Notes: a model not told the origin generated them from the letters alone. Counted from the first letter of the stretch, positions 1-7,026 are shown. The stretch is DNA of 15,400 nt from Clostridia bacterium (GCA_017620115.1 JAFZRB010000357.1:1-15400); one strand, 5' to 3'. Numbers and translations: made by a program.

Positions 1-306
1 GATCTCCAGCGCCTTCGCGGCCTCGGCGGCTTTATCCTCGGCGGCTTTCACCGTCTTGGCGGCCTCGTCCTGAGCGGCCTTCAGCGCCTCGGCGCCCTTG
101 TCCTCGGCTTCCTTCACAGCGGCGGCCAGGGCAGAAGCGCTCGCTTCGCTGGCCTCCGTCGCGTCTTTCGCGGCGGTATCAATGCGGTCCAGCAGCTGGT
201 TTTTCTCTTTGCTCGCTTCGCTCAGCTTGTTGCTCTCAACAATGCCGACGACCACGGCCACAACCAGCGCGATCGCCAAAATAATGGACAGCCAGTTCTT
301 CTTCAT
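1..306 (-). CDS. Membrane-anchored Ala/Glu/Lys-rich coiled-coil protein (C-terminus beyond window)
   Basis: This frame starts at ATG 306-304 and runs open for 102 codons to the left edge, so the gene is partial. A GGGAGGG ribosome site lies about 8 nt before the start. Residues 1-3 are basic (MKK), and residues 5-23 form a hydrophobic segment (WLSIILAIALVVAVVVGIV), which is either a signal anchor or a signal peptide without an obvious AxA cleavage site. From about residue 24 on the chain is almost wholly Ala, Glu, Lys, Asp and Ser in short repeats (for example AAEDKAAEAAKA), typical of a long charged helix or coiled coil outside the membrane. It is divergently oriented to deoD and has its own promoter. 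I do not recognise a family; low-complexity composition makes homology by eye unreliable. Function unknown. Confidence 0.75.
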   Translation of the reverse strand, partial: MKKNWLSIILAIALVVAVVVGIVESNKLSEASKEKNQLLDRIDTAAKDATEASEASASALAAAVKEAEDKGAEALKAAQDEAAKTVKAAEDKAAEAAKALEI

Positions 307-350
307 GTAATATCCCTCCCGTATTCTAAATGGTTTTTTAACCTTAATAT

Positions 351-379
351 ATTTTACATTGTTCCCCCGCAAAAATCAA
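351..379 (-). promoter_or_regulatory. Promoter for the coiled-coil protein gene
   Basis: On the minus strand a -35 TTGATT (374-379) is followed after exactly 17 bp by a -10 TAAAAT (351-356). Transcription would start near 344, giving a leader of about 38 nt before the ATG at 306. Called from consensus match and spacing only. Confidence 0.55.
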
Positions 380-390
380 GATACATCAGT

Positions 391-408
391 AATTTAACGT
401 GTTTAATT
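391..408. promoter_or_regulatory. Imperfect inverted repeat between divergent promoters (possible operator)
   Basis: AATTTAAC-GT-GTTTAATT is an 8-bp inverted repeat with one mismatch per arm. It sits midway between the -35 boxes of two back-to-back promoters (374-379 minus and 410-415 plus). The position suits a shared operator. The stretch is AT-rich, so chance is possible. Confidence 0.3.
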
Positions 409-409
409 G

Positions 410-438
410 CTGACAAATCGCCGAAAACGGCTTAAAAT
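410..438 (+). promoter_or_regulatory. Promoter for deoD and the HAD phosphatase
   Basis: A -35 CTGACA (410-415) and a -10 TAAAAT (433-438) are separated by 17 bp. The predicted start near 445 leaves a leader of about 29 nt that carries the AGGAGG ribosome site at 460-465. Confidence 0.6.
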
Positions 439-473
439 GAAATCAACTCAAAAAAACTCAGGAGGTTGTTACC

Positions 474-1181
474 ATGAGCCAAATCCCGACGCCTCACATC
501 ACGGCAAAAGAAGGCGATTTCGCCCGCACCGTTCTCATGCCGGGCGATCCGCTGCGTTCGAAGTTCATCGCCGAGACCTTCCTGACCGACGCCAAGCTGG
601 TCAACAACGTGCGCGGCGTGCAGGGCTATACGGGCTATTATCAGGGAAAACGGGTCTCCGTCATGGCCTCCGGCATGGGCATGCCGGCCATCGGTATCTA
701 TTCGTATGAGCTGTACAACTTCTACGGCGTGGAGAACATCATCCGCATCGGTTCCGCCGGCATGATCTCGCAGGAGCTGAAGCTGCGCGACATCGTAGCC
801 GCCATGAGCGCTTACACCAACTCCGCCTACGCAGGCCAGTTCGGCTTCAACGGTTCCTGCGCGCCTTGCTGCTCCTGGACGCTGCTGCGCGACGCCATGG
901 AAGCCGGCAAAGCGCTCGGGCAGGAGCCCGTGCCCGGCGCCGTATACTCCTCCGACTGCTTTTACGACGAATCCGCGCCGCTCGGCAAGCTGAAAAACCT
1001 GGGCGTGCTGGCCGTGGAGATGGAAGCCGCCGCGCTGTATCTCAACGCCGCCCGCGCCGGGAAAGGCGCGCTGGCGCTGCTGACCATCTCTGACAATCCC
1101 TTCACCGGCGAGGGGCTGAGCGCTGAGGATCGCCAGCTGACCTTCACCAAGATGATGGAAATCGCGCTAGCCATAGCCTGA
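474..1181 (+). CDS. deoD: Purine nucleoside phosphorylase, DeoD type
   Basis: This cytoplasmic enzyme catalyses phosphorolysis of purine (deoxy)nucleosides to the free base and (deoxy)ribose-1-phosphate in purine salvage. The 235 residues match the length of the hexameric bacterial DeoD family (E. coli DeoD is 239). Visible signatures are the N-terminal LMPGDPLRSKF phosphate loop (G24, R28), NNVRGVQGYTG, the GMGMP turn, VEMEAAALY (ribose/purine pocket), and SDNPFTGE with the catalytic Asp207 followed by EDRQLTF with Arg220. The last two correspond to the Asp204/Arg217 pair of E. coli DeoD. The start at 474 has AGGAGG at 460-465, 8 nt upstream. A slightly unusual Cys-rich stretch (SCAPCCSW, about residues 128-135) replaces the usual Phe-Ala-Pro-type segment; the frame is intact. 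The stop is 10 bp before the next gene, so the two form an operon. Confidence 0.96.
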   Translation: MSQIPTPHITAKEGDFARTVLMPGDPLRSKFIAETFLTDAKLVNNVRGVQGYTGYYQGKRVSVMASGMGMPAIGIYSYELYNFYGVENIIRIGSAGMISQELKLRDIVAAMSAYTNSAYAGQFGFNGSCAPCCSWTLLRDAMEAGKALGQEPVPGAVYSSDCFYDESAPLGKLKNLGVLAVEMEAAALYLNAARAGKGALALLTISDNPFTGEGLSAEDRQLTFTKMMEIALAIA

Positions 1182-1191
1182 GGAGGCTTTC

Positions 1192-1821
1192 ATGCGCTTC
1201 ACCGACTACATATGGGATTTCGACGGCATGCTGTTCAACACCTATCCGCGCATGTGCGCCGCCTTCCGGGAGGCGCTGGCGCGGCAGGGCTGCCGCCGGC
1301 CGGAGGATGAGGTCATGGCGGCGATCAAAGGCTCCGTGCGCGAAGCCACGGCAGCCTATGCCGCCCGTTTCGGCCTGGACAGGGATCGCCTGACAGCCGA
1401 TTATAAGACGGCGGAGCATGCCATGCCGCCGGAAACCATCGTGCCCTACGACGGCGCAGAGGCCTTCCTGCGCGCCGTCGTCGCGCGCGGCGGCCGCCAT
1501 TTCCTCTACACCCACCGCGATTTCAGCGCGCTGGACGCCCTGGCGCGCTGGCACATGGACGACTGCTTCTCGGGCGCCGTCACAGCGGAGGACGGCTTCC
1601 CCGTCAAGCCCGCGCCGGACGCGCTGCTGCATCTGATCCGGACGTACGCCATCGACCCCGGACGCGCTGTGATGCTGGGCGACCGCGACATCGACATCGA
1701 GGCCGCGAAGCGCGCGGGCATCACGGGTTGCCTCGTGGATCCGGGCCGCTTCTACGACGGGTACGACGCCCCGCTGCGCTGCCGGAGCATCGACGGGCTG
1801 TACGCGCTGATGGCGCTCTGA
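1192..1821 (+). CDS. HAD-superfamily phosphatase, phosphoglycolate phosphatase-like
   Basis: This is a 209-residue haloacid dehalogenase-type hydrolase. All four HAD motifs are visible. Motif I is DFDGML, with nucleophile Asp9 and acid/base Asp11. Motif II is the Thr in LYTHRDFS. Motif III is the Lys in FPVKPAPDALL. Motif IV is MLGDRDIDIEAAKRAG, with acidic residues for Mg2+. A helical cap between motifs I and II (about residues 16-85) puts it in subfamily I, with phosphoglycolate phosphatase and beta-phosphoglucomutase relatives. The start follows AGGAGG (1181-1186), which overlaps the deoD stop, so translation is probably coupled. Substrate is not readable from sequence. Its position behind deoD suggests a sugar phosphate or nucleotide product of nucleoside breakdown, which is inference only. 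Confidence 0.88.
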   Translation: MRFTDYIWDFDGMLFNTYPRMCAAFREALARQGCRRPEDEVMAAIKGSVREATAAYAARFGLDRDRLTADYKTAEHAMPPETIVPYDGAEAFLRAVVARGGRHFLYTHRDFSALDALARWHMDDCFSGAVTAEDGFPVKPAPDALLHLIRTYAIDPGRAVMLGDRDIDIEAAKRAGITGCLVDPGRFYDGYDAPLRCRSIDGLYALMAL

Positions 1822-1841
1822 CCGCGCGATAGCGCGCGCGG
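1822..1841 (+). terminator. GC-rich hairpin after the deoD operon (weak terminator candidate)
   Basis: Immediately after the HAD gene stop, 1822-1828 (CCGCGCG) pairs with 1835-1841 (CGCGCGG) around a 6-nt loop. No T-tract follows, so it is not a standard intrinsic terminator. It may be a pause or Rho-assisted site, or simply GC-rich sequence. Confidence 0.28.
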
Positions 1842-1879
1842 ACTCGCGCCATTATTCTCGGAAATCTGCGAAATACCAG

Positions 1880-1908
1880 TTGCAAAACCGTTCTGTCTGT
1901 GCTATAAT
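1880..1908 (+). promoter_or_regulatory. Strong extended -10 promoter of the SRP RNA gene
   Basis: The -35 box is TTGCAA (1880-1885). After 17 bp comes a perfect -10 TATAAT (1903-1908), preceded by TG at 1900-1901 (extended -10). The predicted start, about 1913-1917, coincides with the 5' end of the folded SRP RNA. Such a near-consensus promoter fits a highly expressed stable RNA. Confidence 0.85.
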
Positions 1909-1916
1909 GCACATTG

Positions 1917-2041
1917 TCGCCTGATCGATGACCATTGGGTTTCGTGCGACGTCATGCCGTGAATCTTGTCAGGTCCGGAAGGAAGCAGCAATAAGCGGAA
2001 GTTGGCGTGCGCCGCGAAGTCACCTGGTGCGAGACGGGCGA
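1917..2041 (+). ncRNA. ffs: Signal recognition particle RNA, small (4.5S) bacterial type
   Basis: This RNA is the scaffold of SRP. It binds Ffh and directs signal-sequence-bearing ribosomes to FtsY at the membrane. The diagnostic apical domain is at 1969-1989, with TCAGGTCC, the GGAA tetraloop (1977-1980) and GGAAGCAGC, the Ffh-binding loops almost identical to E. coli 4.5S RNA. The rest folds as one long rod. The terminal helix pairs 1917-1923 with 2035-2041, followed by 1931-1933 with 2026-2028, 1941-1944 with 2015-2018, 1956-1958 with 2004-2006, and 1965-1969 with 1991-1995. A T6 run begins at 2042. The promoter sits only about 10 bp before the first paired base, so there is no room for the Alu domain of the long SRP RNA found in Bacillus and Clostridium. 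Exact ends are estimated to a few bases. Confidence 0.93.
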
Positions 2042-2082
2042 TTTTTTGCGCCCCGCCGGGCCTTTCCCCCGTATGCGCACAC

Positions 2083-2124
2083 GGGCGCGTTCCGTCGGTC
2101 TGACAGAACGCGCCCGCGCCTTTT
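2083..2124 (+). terminator. Intrinsic terminator downstream of the SRP RNA
   Basis: A perfect 10-bp stem, 2083-2092 (GGGCGCGTTC) with 2106-2115 (GAACGCGCCC), has a 13-nt loop and is followed by GCGCC and then TTTT (2121-2124). The SRP rod with T6 at 2042-2047 may itself terminate, making this a back-up. On the minus strand no T-tract follows the stem, so it is a poor terminator for the gene ending at 2144. Confidence 0.6.
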
Positions 2125-2143
2125 GCGATTATCCATTATGGAA

Positions 2144-3421
2144 TTATATCAGGTACTCCACGACCTGGCCGCACTCCACGCGCATCAGAACGCCGTCGTA
2201 GCTGACGACATCGGAAAACTCGGTGGCCAGCCGGCCGTTTGAAACATAGAACAGCGCGCCGTCGTACAGCACGATGCCCGTGTAATCCGTCACCTGGCCG
2301 CCCGCCAGGTAATACCACGCGCCGGTCTCGGGATCCTGCATCATGCCGTTCACCTCGGTGAGGATGCGCCCGCCGCCTACCATGAACAGCCGGCCGTCAT
2401 ACGGCACCAGCCCCGCCTTCGAGGCGTCCAGCATGCCGCCGCGCACATAGAACCACGCGCCGTCATACAGCACCAGGCCCGTGTAGTCCACCACCTGGCC
2501 GTCGGCGAGATAGTACCAGTTCACGCCGTCGGACGTCAATCCGGACTGCGCCGCGATCAGGCCGTTCGCCACGAGGAACCGGCCGGTTTCATAGGAAACG
2601 ATGCCGAAGTAATTCGTATCCAGCGCCGTGCCCCGGTAGAGCCTGAACACCCCGTCGTCGTCGCGCCGCAGCGCCCGCGCGTTCGGGTCGCTGTCGTCGG
2701 GAGCCGCCAGAACGATCTCCTGCTCCGCCTCAAACGCCGCGTGATACCCGCTGGCGTAGGTGATGGTGATGACGAAGGAGAGGCCCGTGGCGTCGGAGGG
2801 CATGTCGGCGGGAATCGTCAGGGTTTCGCTGCCCGTTCTGGCGTCCAGCTCGAACTGCTCGTAGGCCGTCTTTTCGCCGTTCCGATGCCAGAACCACGCG
2901 CCCAGGATATACTGATCGGGCTGCACCATGCCCTGAATATCATAATAAGCGATGACCGTGTCGCCGATCCAGGCTTTCTCCCGATTGAACGCGATGTGAA
3001 TCGGAACGTAGGCTTCGCCGTCCACGCGCACGAGACCGTCGCCCTGGGGATACGCCACGGCGATGCCGCCCTCGGCCTCGTCGGCGACCAGCTGAACAAA
3101 GCCCGCGCCCACCGTCCTCACGGCGGTGCTGCCGGTCGGGACGACCGCGTTCACGCTGCCGCTCCAATAATTGACGCCGCCGTAGTTTTTCTGGGGATCG
3201 GGATCCATGACATCCTGCCTGTCCGTCAGGGCGATGCGCCAGTACAGGCTTACGTTTTCATGCTCCAGGCCCTCGATGGTATAGCTGGCCCGGATATTCT
3301 CGCCCACGGCGGCCGAAAGCTTATCATAGGTAATCGTCACCTGGCACTGCGCCGAAGCGACGCCCGCGAAGAGCAGCGCCGCCAATACCAGCGCCAGGCC
3401 AGACAGCCATTTTTCTTTCAT
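2144..3421 (-). CDS. Secreted repeat protein, Ig-like N-terminal domains and aromatic/glycine C-terminal repeats (paralog A)
   Basis: The protein has 425 residues. Residues 1-24 are a classical signal peptide (MKEKWLSGLALVLAALLFAG, then ASA before Gln25). Two beta-rich, probably Ig-like domains follow, at about 26-135 and 140-240, each opening with a strand pattern such as TITYDKLSAAVGENI or HIAFNREKAWIGDTV. From about 257 to the end there are about eight units of 20-23 residues with W/Y-Y/F-V and DYTGLVLYDG cores (WYYLADGQVVDYTG, WFYVRGGMLD). These resemble cell-wall or choline-binding style repeats of Clostridia. No LPXTG motif or C-terminal anchor is visible, so release or non-covalent wall binding is likely. 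The start at 3421 has an AGGAAAGG-like ribosome site and its own promoter (3458-3486). A paralog lies directly upstream (3568-4824). Function unknown. Confidence 0.82.
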   Translation of the reverse strand: MKEKWLSGLALVLAALLFAGVASAQCQVTITYDKLSAAVGENIRASYTIEGLEHENVSLYWRIALTDRQDVMDPDPQKNYGGVNYWSGSVNAVVPTGSTAVRTVGAGFVQLVADEAEGGIAVAYPQGDGLVRVDGEAYVPIHIAFNREKAWIGDTVIAYYDIQGMVQPDQYILGAWFWHRNGEKTAYEQFELDARTGSETLTIPADMPSDATGLSFVITITYASGYHAAFEAEQEIVLAAPDDSDPNARALRRDDDGVFRLYRGTALDTNYFGIVSYETGRFLVANGLIAAQSGLTSDGVNWYYLADGQVVDYTGLVLYDGAWFYVRGGMLDASKAGLVPYDGRLFMVGGGRILTEVNGMMQDPETGAWYYLAGGQVTDYTGIVLYDGALFYVSNGRLATEFSDVVSYDGVLMRVECGQVVEYLI

Positions 3422-3457
3422 AGCATTTCTGCCTTTCCTGCATTATATTACCAGCTA

Positions 3458-3486
3458 ATCATAGCACAGGCCGCATAAAGTTTCAA
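3458..3486 (-). promoter_or_regulatory. Extended -10 promoter of secreted repeat protein A
   Basis: On the minus strand, -35 TTGAAA (3481-3486) and -10 TATGAT (3458-3463) are 17 bp apart, with TG one base before the -10. Transcription would start near 3451, with a leader of about 30 nt. The gene can therefore be expressed separately from its upstream paralog. Confidence 0.7.
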
Positions 3487-3567
3487 GTCTTTTTCATAAT
3501 GTTTGAGAAATTTTGACAACAACTGACAGCCTTTTCACGCTGTTTGCGGAGACGCGCCGTTCACGGA

Positions 3568-4824
3568 TCAGACGACCTGGCCGTTCACGACCGTGACGGC
3601 CGCGCCGTCGTATTCGAATGTGCCGTTTACGGTCGCGTCCAGCCTGCCGCCGGTGACCCAGAACCACGCGCCGTTGTACTCGACCAGGCCCGAATAGTCA
3701 GCCACCTGGCCGTCGGCCACGTAGTACCACTCGCCGGTGTTGGGCTCCTGGATCATGCCGCGCGCCTCGGTGAGGATGCGGCCCGCGGCCACCATGAACT
3801 CGCGGCCGTCGTAGCTCACGAGGCCGGCCTTCATGGTATCCAGCACGCCGTTGGTCACATAGAACCACTCGCCGTCGTACAGCGCCAGCCCGGTGTAGTC
3901 GGCCACCTGGCCGTTCGCCAGGTAATACCAGTCCACCCCGTCCGACACGAGCCCTGAGAGCGGAACGATCGTGCCGTTGGCAATGAAGAACCGGCCGCCG
4001 TTGTAGTCGTAAATGCCGAAGTAGCTCATATCGGGCTGGCCGCCGGCGTACAGCCGGAACACGCCGTCGGCGTCGAGGACGAGGCCGTTCAGAACGGCGG
4101 AACCGCCGCCCTCCGTGAGCGCGACCTTCCAGTCAGCCGTCGGATAAGCGGTCACAGTCATCCCGTTATCCAGGTAATCATTGACATAGAGCACGAATTC
4201 GACCATGGCCGCGTTCGCCGGAAGATCGGCCGGAAGCGTCACGGAAAAACTGCCCGAATCCGAATCCATCTTTTCAAACAGGATCCAGTCGCTGGCGACA
4301 TAATCGTCATCCGCAGAGAACAGATCGCACGTCAGTTCAATCGTATGCCTCGCGCCGGTAAAGCCCCACGCGCTGTAATCGACGGCGATCGTTTCGCCCG
4401 GCGCGGCCGTCCTGCGATCCGGAACCACCTTGCCCTGAAGCGGCAAACAGGCGTCGCCCGTCACGCTGACGAGGATATCCGGCGCGTAGTCGACATCTCC
4501 CTCAAACCCGTACACGTCGAGATAAACCCATCCGCCGCCAAACGGGGCGACGCTGACGCTGCCGGACTGGCCCGTCGGCGCAATGTCTCCGCTTTTCCAG
4601 CAGTTTTCCGTGCGGACATCGCTGTTGTCATAGGAGCTGAGCACCCACCGGAAATGAATCTGCGTATAGTCGACGCCTTCGATGAGATAGTTCGCCGTGA
4701 CGGTCTCCCCCGCCTGGGCCCGCGCCCTGTCATAAGTGATCGTCAGCTTTTCCTCCGCCGACGCCGCGCCGGCGCAGATCAGCGCCGCCAGCGCCAGAAC
4801 CAGCCCAGAGAGCCATTTCTTCAT
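3568..4824 (-). CDS. Secreted repeat protein, paralog of the neighbouring gene (paralog B)
   Basis: The protein has 418 residues from ATG 4824-4822. That start is preferred over an in-frame ATG at 4863. It has AAGGAGG 11 nt upstream, and it gives MKKWLSGLVLALAALICAGAASA, a signal peptide that aligns with MKEKWLSGLALVLAALLFAGVASA of paralog A. The 4863 start has no ribosome site. Two beta-rich domains lie at about 26-125 and 128-235. From about 254 the same repeats occur as in paralog A, almost in register (WYYLANGQVADYTGLALYDG, GREFMVAAGRILTE, GEWYYVADGQVADYSG). The N-terminal domains have diverged far more than the signal peptide and repeats, implying tandem duplication followed by diversification of the exposed part. 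No covalent anchor motif is visible. The gene lies 77 bp downstream of ccsA. Function unknown; a wall-associated binding role is inference. Confidence 0.82.
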   Translation of the reverse strand: MKKWLSGLVLALAALICAGAASAEEKLTITYDRARAQAGETVTANYLIEGVDYTQIHFRWVLSSYDNSDVRTENCWKSGDIAPTGQSGSVSVAPFGGGWVYLDVYGFEGDVDYAPDILVSVTGDACLPLQGKVVPDRRTAAPGETIAVDYSAWGFTGARHTIELTCDLFSADDDYVASDWILFEKMDSDSGSFSVTLPADLPANAAMVEFVLYVNDYLDNGMTVTAYPTADWKVALTEGGGSAVLNGLVLDADGVFRLYAGGQPDMSYFGIYDYNGGRFFIANGTIVPLSGLVSDGVDWYYLANGQVADYTGLALYDGEWFYVTNGVLDTMKAGLVSYDGREFMVAAGRILTEARGMIQEPNTGEWYYVADGQVADYSGLVEYNGAWFWVTGGRLDATVNGTFEYDGAAVTVVNGQVV

Positions 4825-4872
4825 CAGCAATTCAGCCTCCTTCGCGGTTGTCGCTTTCATCATTTACATATC

Positions 4873-4881
4873 ATTATGGCA
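4873..4881 (-). promoter_or_regulatory. Candidate extended -10 promoter for secreted repeat protein B
   Basis: The minus strand shows TG-C-CATAAT (-10 at 4873-4878) in the 77-bp gap after ccsA, with no convincing -35. It could allow expression apart from the rnf-nrfA-ccsA array, but read-through from ccsA is equally possible. Confidence 0.3.
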
Positions 4882-4901
4882 TTGCCGGTTCACACGTTTC
4901 C

Positions 4902-5717
4902 TCACGCGTAGCTGTGGATGCCCGGCAGGAAGGTGTTCACACCGATATAGGTGAACAGAACGCACACGAACCCCGCCGCCGCGAAAATCGCCGCGGCCCT
5001 GCCCTGCCAGCCGCGCCGGATGCGCAGATGCAGATAGGCGGCGTACACGATCCACGTCACCAGCGACCAGGTTTCCTTCGGATCCCACGACCAGTAGCTG
5101 CCCCAGGCGCGCTCGGCCCAGATGGCCCCGGTCACGATGGTGAACGTGAGAAACAGAAGCCCCATCGACACGCTGCGGTAGCCGATGATATCCAGCTTTT
5201 CCCGGTCGGGAATGTGCTGATCGAAAAAGCCGTCCGCCCGCACCCGGCCGCGCAGCAGGAAGATGACCGCCAGCACGAACGACACGCCGAACGCCCCGTA
5301 GGCGATGATCGCGGTGGAAACGTGGAAGCCAAGCCAGTTGCTGCGCAGCGCGGGCATGAGCTCGTGGATCTCGCGGCTCTGCATGGCGGCGTAGCCGATG
5401 ACCAGGAAGATCACCGGCGCGGCGAAAGCCCCCAGCACGGAAAAACGATAGCGGCGGATGAAGATCAGGCTCACCAGGCACAGTCCCCACGCGAAGCAGG
5501 TGGCGAATTCATACTGATTGGTCATGGGCAGTCGGCCCGCGCCGACGGCCCGGCACACGAGCGCCGCCGTGTGCAGCGCGAACCCGGCCGCCTGCAGCGC
5601 CGCAGCCGCCTTCGCGAGGCCGTCCTTCTTCACGGCAATGAAGGCGAAATACAGGATCATCGCCGCGAAATAGAGCAGCATGACGATTGTGAAGAGAACG
5701 TTTTCAATCTGAAGCAC
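4902..5717 (-). CDS. ccsA: Cytochrome c biogenesis protein CcsA/ResC (System II heme handling)
   Basis: This integral membrane protein of 271 residues, working with ResB, brings heme to the outside and attaches it to apocytochromes c. The hallmark WWD-type motif is at about 205-218 (WGSYWSWDPKETW). Candidate heme-ligand histidines flank it: H132 in the helix GFHVSTAIIAYG, and H268 near the C-terminus in LPGIHSY. A further His (H49) lies in an early helix. About eight hydrophobic segments span the chain. The start codon is GTG (5717-5715) with AAGGAG 9 nt upstream. The gene overlaps the end of resB by 14 bp, so the two subunits are translationally coupled. It is the last gene of the rnf-nrfA-resB-ccsA array; the natural client is the neighbouring NrfA. 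Confidence 0.93.
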   Translation of the reverse strand: MLQIENVLFTIVMLLYFAAMILYFAFIAVKKDGLAKAAAALQAAGFALHTAALVCRAVGAGRLPMTNQYEFATCFAWGLCLVSLIFIRRYRFSVLGAFAAPVIFLVIGYAAMQSREIHELMPALRSNWLGFHVSTAIIAYGAFGVSFVLAVIFLLRGRVRADGFFDQHIPDREKLDIIGYRSVSMGLLFLTFTIVTGAIWAERAWGSYWSWDPKETWSLVTWIVYAAYLHLRIRRGWQGRAAAIFAAAGFVCVLFTYIGVNTFLPGIHSYA

Positions 5718-7026
5718 CGCTGTTTTCTCCTTCCGCGGGTTTCCCGGCCGCGTCCGCCGCGCGCGCGAACTCCTCCCGGAACAGGACGCCGCCCTTGCGG
5801 CTCGCGCCGAACAGCGTCCAGGCGCCTTCTCCGTCCTGAACGGCCCACACCCGCACGGGCTGGAGGTAGAGCGCCAGCAGCAGGCCGAGCATGGTGAGAA
5901 GGCCGCCCGCGAGGGCGAGGCCGGTGAAGCGGTCGCGCTTGATCTGAATCAGCGTATAGCGCTGCGGGTCGGAAAAGGCCACCGTGTACTCGTCGATGGT
6001 CACGACGTCGTCTCCCGTGAGCACGTTCATGCCGATGATCCGCTCCTGATAGTACACCGAGTACAGATAAGCCGGATTGACGGGCTGGTCGGAGGCCGTC
6101 GCGGGCATGGAGCCCGCCTCCTGAACGTAATCCGGATAGAGGGCGTTGAGGCAGATTGCCAGATCCTGCTTATCGGCTACGCGCAGGTATTCCCCCGCGC
6201 ACAGAATCTCCTCCTGCAGCGGCTCGCCGTTTTCATACACGCTCACCGAAGCCGCCCAGCCGGTGGAGTTCTGATAGAACTTCATGCCGTAAAGCGCGGC
6301 GGGATTGTTCACGCTGACGACGGCGCTTTTCCCGGAGGGCCCGACGCTCCGCGTGCTTTGCAGGGTGAAGCCGGTCGTATACTGCTCCACGGAGCCGTCC
6401 TCCCGCGTATCCACCCGGAAATCGTCGATGACGAGCGCGTAGCCCGTATCGCCGATCATTTGCGCCTGCCCCGGCACGCCGTACACCGTGTACTGCTTCT
6501 GCGTCATCTGCCCCAGGGCGAACCCCGCGATGAGCAGCAGAATGCCCAGATGGCACACCCACGCGCCCCACAGTCCCGCGCGGTTCTTCGAGGAGAAGAG
6601 GTATTTGCGCCCCTCCGGCGTCTCGCCGGCCCGGGGGGCGGGCATGCGCAGCTGCCTGAACGCCGCCCCTGGCTCCGCGACGGTTTCGGCGCAGGCGTCG
6701 CCCGGCGCGCGCAGCGCTTCCTCCGCGGAGGCGGCGGCCCGCGTGCGCCGCGCGAGCTGCGGCAGCTTCGTCACGTTGCACAGCAGCAGGTTCACGCACA
6801 GGAAAGCGTTGATGAGCATGAACCACCAGCTGTGAAAAGCGTCGTCCAGACGCAGCGCCAGGATGAGCGCCGCCGTGCGCTCTGAATAGCGCTCCGCGTA
6901 CCAGGCGTAGCTCTGGCCCTGCGTGACCAGGCTGCCCAGCGAGCAGGCGGCCGCCAGCAGCGCCAGCAGCGCGATGGCGAAGCGCATGGACCCGATGAAT
7001 TTCCAGACCTTTTTGATCGTCGGCAT
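5704..7026 (-). CDS. resB: Cytochrome c biogenesis protein ResB (Ccs1 family)
   Basis: This membrane partner of CcsA in the System II heme lyase has 440 residues. Transmembrane segments lie at about 14-36, 67-85, 150-173 (GLWGAWVCHLGILLLIAGFALGQM region, with the conserved His159) and 368-388. The large stretch between the third and fourth (about 175-365) is the extracytoplasmic domain thought to hold apocytochrome. The architecture and length fit ResB. The ATG at 7026 has only a weak ribosome site (GGGT), and no better in-frame start appears before the first helix. That suggests coupling to upstream translation or deliberately low expression. It lies 70 bp after nrfA, across a hairpin (7047-7089). 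Its C-terminus overlaps ccsA. Co-location implies the pair serves NrfA maturation. Confidence 0.92.
   Translation of the reverse strand: MPTIKKVWKFIGSMRFAIALLALLAAACSLGSLVTQGQSYAWYAERYSERTAALILALRLDDAFHSWWFMLINAFLCVNLLLCNVTKLPQLARRTRAAASAEEALRAPGDACAETVAEPGAAFRQLRMPAPRAGETPEGRKYLFSSKNRAGLWGAWVCHLGILLLIAGFALGQMTQKQYTVYGVPGQAQMIGDTGYALVIDDFRVDTREDGSVEQYTTGFTLQSTRSVGPSGKSAVVSVNNPAALYGMKFYQNSTGWAASVSVYENGEPLQEEILCAGEYLRVADKQDLAICLNALYPDYVQEAGSMPATASDQPVNPAYLYSVYYQERIIGMNVLTGDDVVTIDEYTVAFSDPQRYTLIQIKRDRFTGLALAGGLLTMLGLLLALYLQPVRVWAVQDGEGAWTLFGASRKGGVLFREEFARAADAAGKPAEGENSGASD

Noticed and set aside
838..900. Frameshift in deoD around the Cys-rich SCAPCCSW segment
   Set aside because: Flanking motifs on both sides are in the same frame and the total length is normal, so it is a divergent loop rather than a frameshift.
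1822..1841. A definite terminator after the deoD-HAD pair
   Set aside because: The hairpin is real but there is no T-tract, so only a weak candidate is listed.
2083..2124. Bidirectional terminator also serving the gene ending at 2144
   Set aside because: On the minus strand the stem is followed by GTGTGCGC, not a T-tract. Only plus-strand use is supported.
3500..3560. Terminator hairpin after secreted repeat protein B (ACAGC...GCTGT)
   Set aside because: The stem is only 5 bp with an 8-nt loop and no T-run on the minus strand; not distinguishable from chance.
4825..4863. Longer start for secreted repeat protein B at 4863
   Set aside because: No ribosome site precedes it, and it would put 13 polar residues before the signal peptide. 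The start at 4824 has AAGGAGG and aligns with the paralog.
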